A DNA stretch of 64,000 nucleotides, from assembly GCF_030929505.1 (NCBI RefSeq), contig NZ_JAVFVV010000004.1:124001-188000 (forward strand). Reading direction: 5' to 3'. The position numbers were made by a program, and so were the translations under genes. Position 1 is the first letter of the stretch. Every line of letters starts with the position of its first letter. The stretch is from Mesorhizobium sp. LHD-90. GTDB lineage: Bacteria; Pseudomonadota; Alphaproteobacteria; Rhizobiales; Rhizobiaceae. The notes under the pieces are model-generated. The model was not told the origin of the DNA. It was given only the letters and a program-made list of their open reading frames with translations, and did no database searches. This document shows, in pieces, positions 61,890 through 64,000 of the stretch.

Positions 61890-62864
61890 TTACCATCCAA
61901 GACTCTTCCTGAGCATCATTGCGAGTGTGTGCTCACCGGAATATTTGCCTTTGATTTGAAATCCTCGCTTCCAGTAGACGTCAATCAGATCCGCGCCGTT
62001 CGCAAAACCTAGACCTCTTATCCGACGGGTTGAGTCATAATACTTGCTACCCTTGCTCGACCATTCGTGCGCCAGTTGTCGACCATCTTCGCTGCCATTC
62101 GTGTCGCGCCAGATGCAGGCAAGGATTGTGAACCATTGCCTATGATCGCAATCTGGATCGAGATACCGTAGGCTTAGTTGCAACCCGGTGATCGCCTCTG
62201 AGCTACTTCCAACAGGAAAAACACATAGAGGGGTATCCAAGGCCAGCGGTCGCTGCAGGATTTTAATCAACCATTCAGGCACCGGCGGGGCGTTTAGGAT
62301 TTGGTCGATCGCTAGAGCGCTGTACTGGCCGAAGACGGTGTATGATCCCGGCGCGAACACGAATCCCCCGCCGCCTTTCACGTCAGTGCCTTTCGGCAAA
62401 GAACCCGTGCTATTCCCAAGCGCCATGCCGTCAGGTTGACGGAAATAGTAGTGCATTCCGCCTTTGGGGGTGACTACACGTGGTACCGCGTTCAGCGGAT
62501 CGTGGTTTGCCTGCGCAGTGCGCTCGAACGTCTCCGCACCCTCATACTCGCCGCCCGGCTGCTTCTTGTAGATGTCATCGTCCACGACCAGCAGGCCGGA
62601 CAGTCCAGCTACAAGGCCAATCGCTGCTCCTGCATACGTGCCGGCATGACCCGTTTCGTACTTGTGCGGTGCTGGGTTCCAGATCGCATGAACCCGCTCG
62701 ACCGGAATGCGTTGCGTCGTCCAACCGCTGATCAAAGGGGCGCGGTCGTCGTCCGGATAGCATGGCATAACTGCAAGGCCAGCCCTCGCATAGGCCATGG
62801 CCAGTTCGTAGTGAAGCTCGGCCAAACGCTGTGACGGTCGCCGTAGCGGTCTACCCCAAGTCAT
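61890..62864 (-). CDS. Prim-pol DNA primase/polymerase with PriCT-2 domain
   Basis: A 324-residue protein. The archaeo-eukaryotic primase-like part shows LVVDDD (Asp95/Asp97), TPKGGMHYYF (His138) and GTDVKGGGGFVFAPGS (Asp161). Residues about 225-300 (LRYLDPDCDHRQWFTILACIWRDTNGSEDGRQLAHEWSSKGSKYY) are a PriCT-2 domain. No helicase domain follows, so the protein is shorter than many phage prim-pol helicases. AGGA lies seven bases before the ATG. It likely primes phage or element replication. Confidence 0.85.
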   Translation of the reverse strand: MTWGRPLRRPSQRLAELHYELAMAYARAGLAVMPCYPDDDRAPLISGWTTQRIPVERVHAIWNPAPHKYETGHAGTYAGAAIGLVAGLSGLLVVDDDIYKKQPGGEYEGAETFERTAQANHDPLNAVPRVVTPKGGMHYYFRQPDGMALGNSTGSLPKGTDVKGGGGFVFAPGSYTVFGQYSALAIDQILNAPPVPEWLIKILQRPLALDTPLCVFPVGSSSEAITGLQLSLRYLDPDCDHRQWFTILACIWRDTNGSEDGRQLAHEWSSKGSKYYDSTRRIRGLGFANGADLIDVYWKRGFQIKGKYSGEHTLAMMLRKSLGW

Positions 62865-62865
62865 G

Positions 62866-62881
62866 TGTTTGTCCTGTTGGA
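62866..62881 (-). repeat. 16-base recurring motif TCCAACAGGACAAACA (copy 3)
   Basis: One base different from copies 1 and 2; here it contains the ribosome binding site of the prim-pol gene and ends two bases before its ATG. Confidence 0.45.
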
Positions 62882-62898
62882 AGCACTAAGGCGCCACG

Positions 62899-63270
62899 TC
62901 ACGCATAGTGGTTGTGGAGGATAGTCGATCCCGGATAAATCTTGCCGAATGCGGCCTTGACGCGAGATAGAATGTCTTCGTCTTCTATGCACTCGCAGCA
63001 GATAACCCCACCCGTGGCCATGCCATTATCGGGTTCAAATCTGTTTCTCGCTACGACGCAAGCGCAAGGAGGGCCACCTTCGAGATCAAACTCGTAGTCG
63101 CAGGTGAAGCACAACTTTCGCTGATTCTTTGGTTTAAGTGTATCCTTGAACGCGTCCAGAAATATTTGAGCGCCGTGCATCATCCACCGAGTTTCATCCT
63201 CATCTGCATTCTTCGGGTCCTGCGCATAATCGTCTTGAGTTATAATTCTGACGTCCAGGTAGGTGTCCAT
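62899..63270 (-). CDS. Cysteine-rich phage protein, unknown
   Basis: A 123-residue acidic protein with cysteines at about 54, 57, 69, 71, 91, 92 and 94 (CFTC, PPCACVVAR, ICCEC), which suggests one or two zinc-binding sites. Upstream of prim-pol on the same strand, with AGGACAGGACA before the ATG. No family recognised. Confidence 0.65.
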   Translation of the reverse strand: MDTYLDVRIITQDDYAQDPKNADEDETRWMMHGAQIFLDAFKDTLKPKNQRKLCFTCDYEFDLEGGPPCACVVARNRFEPDNGMATGGVICCECIEDEDILSRVKAAFGKIYPGSTILHNHYA

Positions 63271-63338
63271 TGTCCTGTCCTCTAGTTGATCCAGTAGTAT
63301 AGATTAAAACAATATTTAGTCACGCCAAAGGTATACTA

Positions 63339-63367
63339 TTGACATTCACTGTATTGTCGCATATAAT
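63339..63367 (+). promoter_or_regulatory. Consensus sigma-70 promoter
   Basis: TTGACA (63339-63344) and TATAAT (63362-63367) with exactly 17 bases between them, both perfect consensus. Drives the HTH/WW-like gene starting at 63405. Such a strong promoter is striking for a probable regulator and fits an early or lysogenic gene. Confidence 0.75.
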
Positions 63368-63404
63368 ATTGGCATTGTCAAGTACAAAATAGGGATTAAC
63401 CAAA

Positions 63405-63818
63405 ATGAAACCGTCGGAGCTTCAAGAACATCTCCGCCAAAGGTTGCGTGAGTATGGGAATGTATATGATGTAGCGGTGATGACTGGACTTCAAACACAG
63501 CGATTGTACGGATTTTTGAGAGGATCAACGTACAGGGTTGGTGTGGACATGATAGATAAACTGGTGGAGTTTTTCTATCCAGACTGCCAAATCATTCTAG
63601 GAGAAGCAGCGCCCGCTCGGTTCGTGCCGCCAGAAGGATGGCTGGTTCATCCGCAGGATGATCGCTATTACTATCATATGGTGACGCGGGAGGTCTTGCC
63701 TCTCCCGCAGCTACGTGAGCGGATGAAGGCACCAGCAGTTAAGCTAGCTCACGCCTTCGCCAAGGTGATTGTCCCGCCAGCAACCCCTGACTTTATTACA
63801 AAAGCAGCTGCGGAGTGA
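63405..63818 (+). CDS. HTH protein with C-terminal WW-like module
   Basis: A 137-residue protein. Residues 1-58 look like a Cro/Xre-type DNA-binding domain (LQEHLRQRLREYGNVYDVAVMTGLQTQRLYGFLRGSTYRVGVDMIDKLVEFF). Residues 74-107 (VPPEGWLVHPQDDRYYYHMVTREVLPLPQL) form the same module found four times in the Mini-A protein. AGGG precedes the ATG by ten bases. Likely a regulator that shares a binding partner with Mini-A; this is inference. Confidence 0.7.
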   Translation: MKPSELQEHLRQRLREYGNVYDVAVMTGLQTQRLYGFLRGSTYRVGVDMIDKLVEFFYPDCQIILGEAAPARFVPPEGWLVHPQDDRYYYHMVTREVLPLPQLRERMKAPAVKLAHAFAKVIVPPATPDFITKAAAE

Positions 63819-63939
63819 CTCACTCGTTGCCAGTGACCCTACCGTGAGGTAGCGTAGACCTCCTTCTGCGACATCAAAACCGCCTAGCGCGGCCGACACT
63901 CGCCAACTCGAAGTGTTAGCCAACCGAAATGGTAGCGCC

Positions 63940-64000
63940 ATGATGTCCGATGCCGAGACCAAACCCAGCATATGCGGGAACTGCAACAATCCGATTGATG
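63940..64000 (+). CDS. Possible start of a further gene (3' partial)
   Basis: ATG at 63940 or 63943 opens a frame to the window end reading SDAETKPSICGNCNNPID, with a CxxC pair suggesting a zinc-binding N-terminus. Ribosome binding site is weak (GGTAG). Only about 20 codons are visible, so this is tentative. Confidence 0.35.
   Translation, partial: MMSDAETKPSICGNCNNPID

Larger units (their letters stand above)
52531..64000. mobile_element. Phage-like element, partial or rearranged
   Basis: From about 52.5 kb GC drops visibly, codon use changes and genes become phage-like: tape measure, connector-like, prohead protease, terminase, prim-pol. Structural genes run on the minus strand, packaging genes on the plus, replication genes on the minus. 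No portal, major capsid, integrase, transposase or lysis gene is seen inside the window, so it is either incomplete, rearranged, or continues beyond 64 kb. No att site or tRNA lies at the left junction. Confidence 0.8.

Noticed and set aside
62221-62235. Fourth copy of the 19-bp repeat (ACACATAGAGGGGTA)
   Set aside because: Only the 8-base core AGAGGGGT plus scattered bases match (about 10 of 15), and it lies in prim-pol coding DNA; too weak to count as a copy.
63829-63850. Terminator after the HTH/WW-like gene (CTACC-GTGA-GGTAG)
   Set aside because: Five-base stem without a following T run; too weak to call.
52531-64000. Transposable Mu-like phage
   Set aside because: No DDE transposase, MuB-like ATPase or terminal repeats visible in the window.

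Overview
The window looks like a chromosomal segment of a Rhizobiales alphaproteobacterium, most like Mesorhizobium/Phyllobacteriaceae, followed by a block of phage-like DNA. The host assignment rests on the complete rhizobial-type flagellar regulon (visN/visR, ftcR(rem), flaF/flbT, motC, motE, three short flagellins), very high GC with heavy use of GTG and TTG starts, and short palindromic intergenic elements. No species can be named from the sequence alone.

Layout. 1-7.8 kb: end of an RTX calcium-binding protein, AraC and LysR regulators, an amidase, an ornithine/lysine-type decarboxylase with a structured leader, a GNAT acetyltransferase and a small SCP2-type protein. 7.9-49.3 kb: the flagellar cluster. 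Read on the minus strand it runs DUF1217-flgF-fliI-(unknown), flgB-flgC-fliE-flgG-flgA-flgI-motE-flgH-fliL-fliP, three flagellins each with its own terminator, fliF-fliH-motB-motC-fliK-transglycosylase-ftcR-flgE-flgK-flgL-flaF-flbT-flgD-fliQ-flhA-fliR-fliJ-flgJ-flgN-(unknown). On the plus strand it runs motA-fliM-fliN-fliG-flhB-(unknown), followed by visN-visR on the minus strand. Two unrelated RES/Xre toxin-antitoxin pairs are embedded in the cluster (fliQ/flhA gap and upstream of flgB), and a 202-bp palindromic element sits between fliJ and flgJ. 49.7-52.3 kb: D-lyxose isomerase-like protein, DSD1/D-threonine-aldolase-like PLP enzyme and an SDR, with a palindromic operator upstream of the SDR.

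52.5-64 kb: lower-GC phage-like DNA. It holds a tape measure protein, a head-tail connector-like protein, an HK97-type prohead protease, a terminase large subunit, a prim-pol with PriCT-2 domain, a stand-alone Spo11/TopoVI-A-like protein of the Mini-A type, and several unknown small genes. Portal, capsid, integrase and lysis genes are not seen, so the element is either rearranged and partial or continues to the right. The join to the host sequence is abrupt.

The most unusual material is in the phage part. A compact WW-like module (pattern PPxGWxxHP...YYY...TxEV) occurs four times in the Mini-A protein and once in a separate HTH protein 1.6 kb away. A 19-bp sequence, CGAGGTACGCAGAGGGGTG, recurs in both orientations. 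A cluster of direct and inverted repeats separates the Mini-A and prim-pol genes. Together these suggest a dedicated replication/regulation module built on a Mini-A enzyme.
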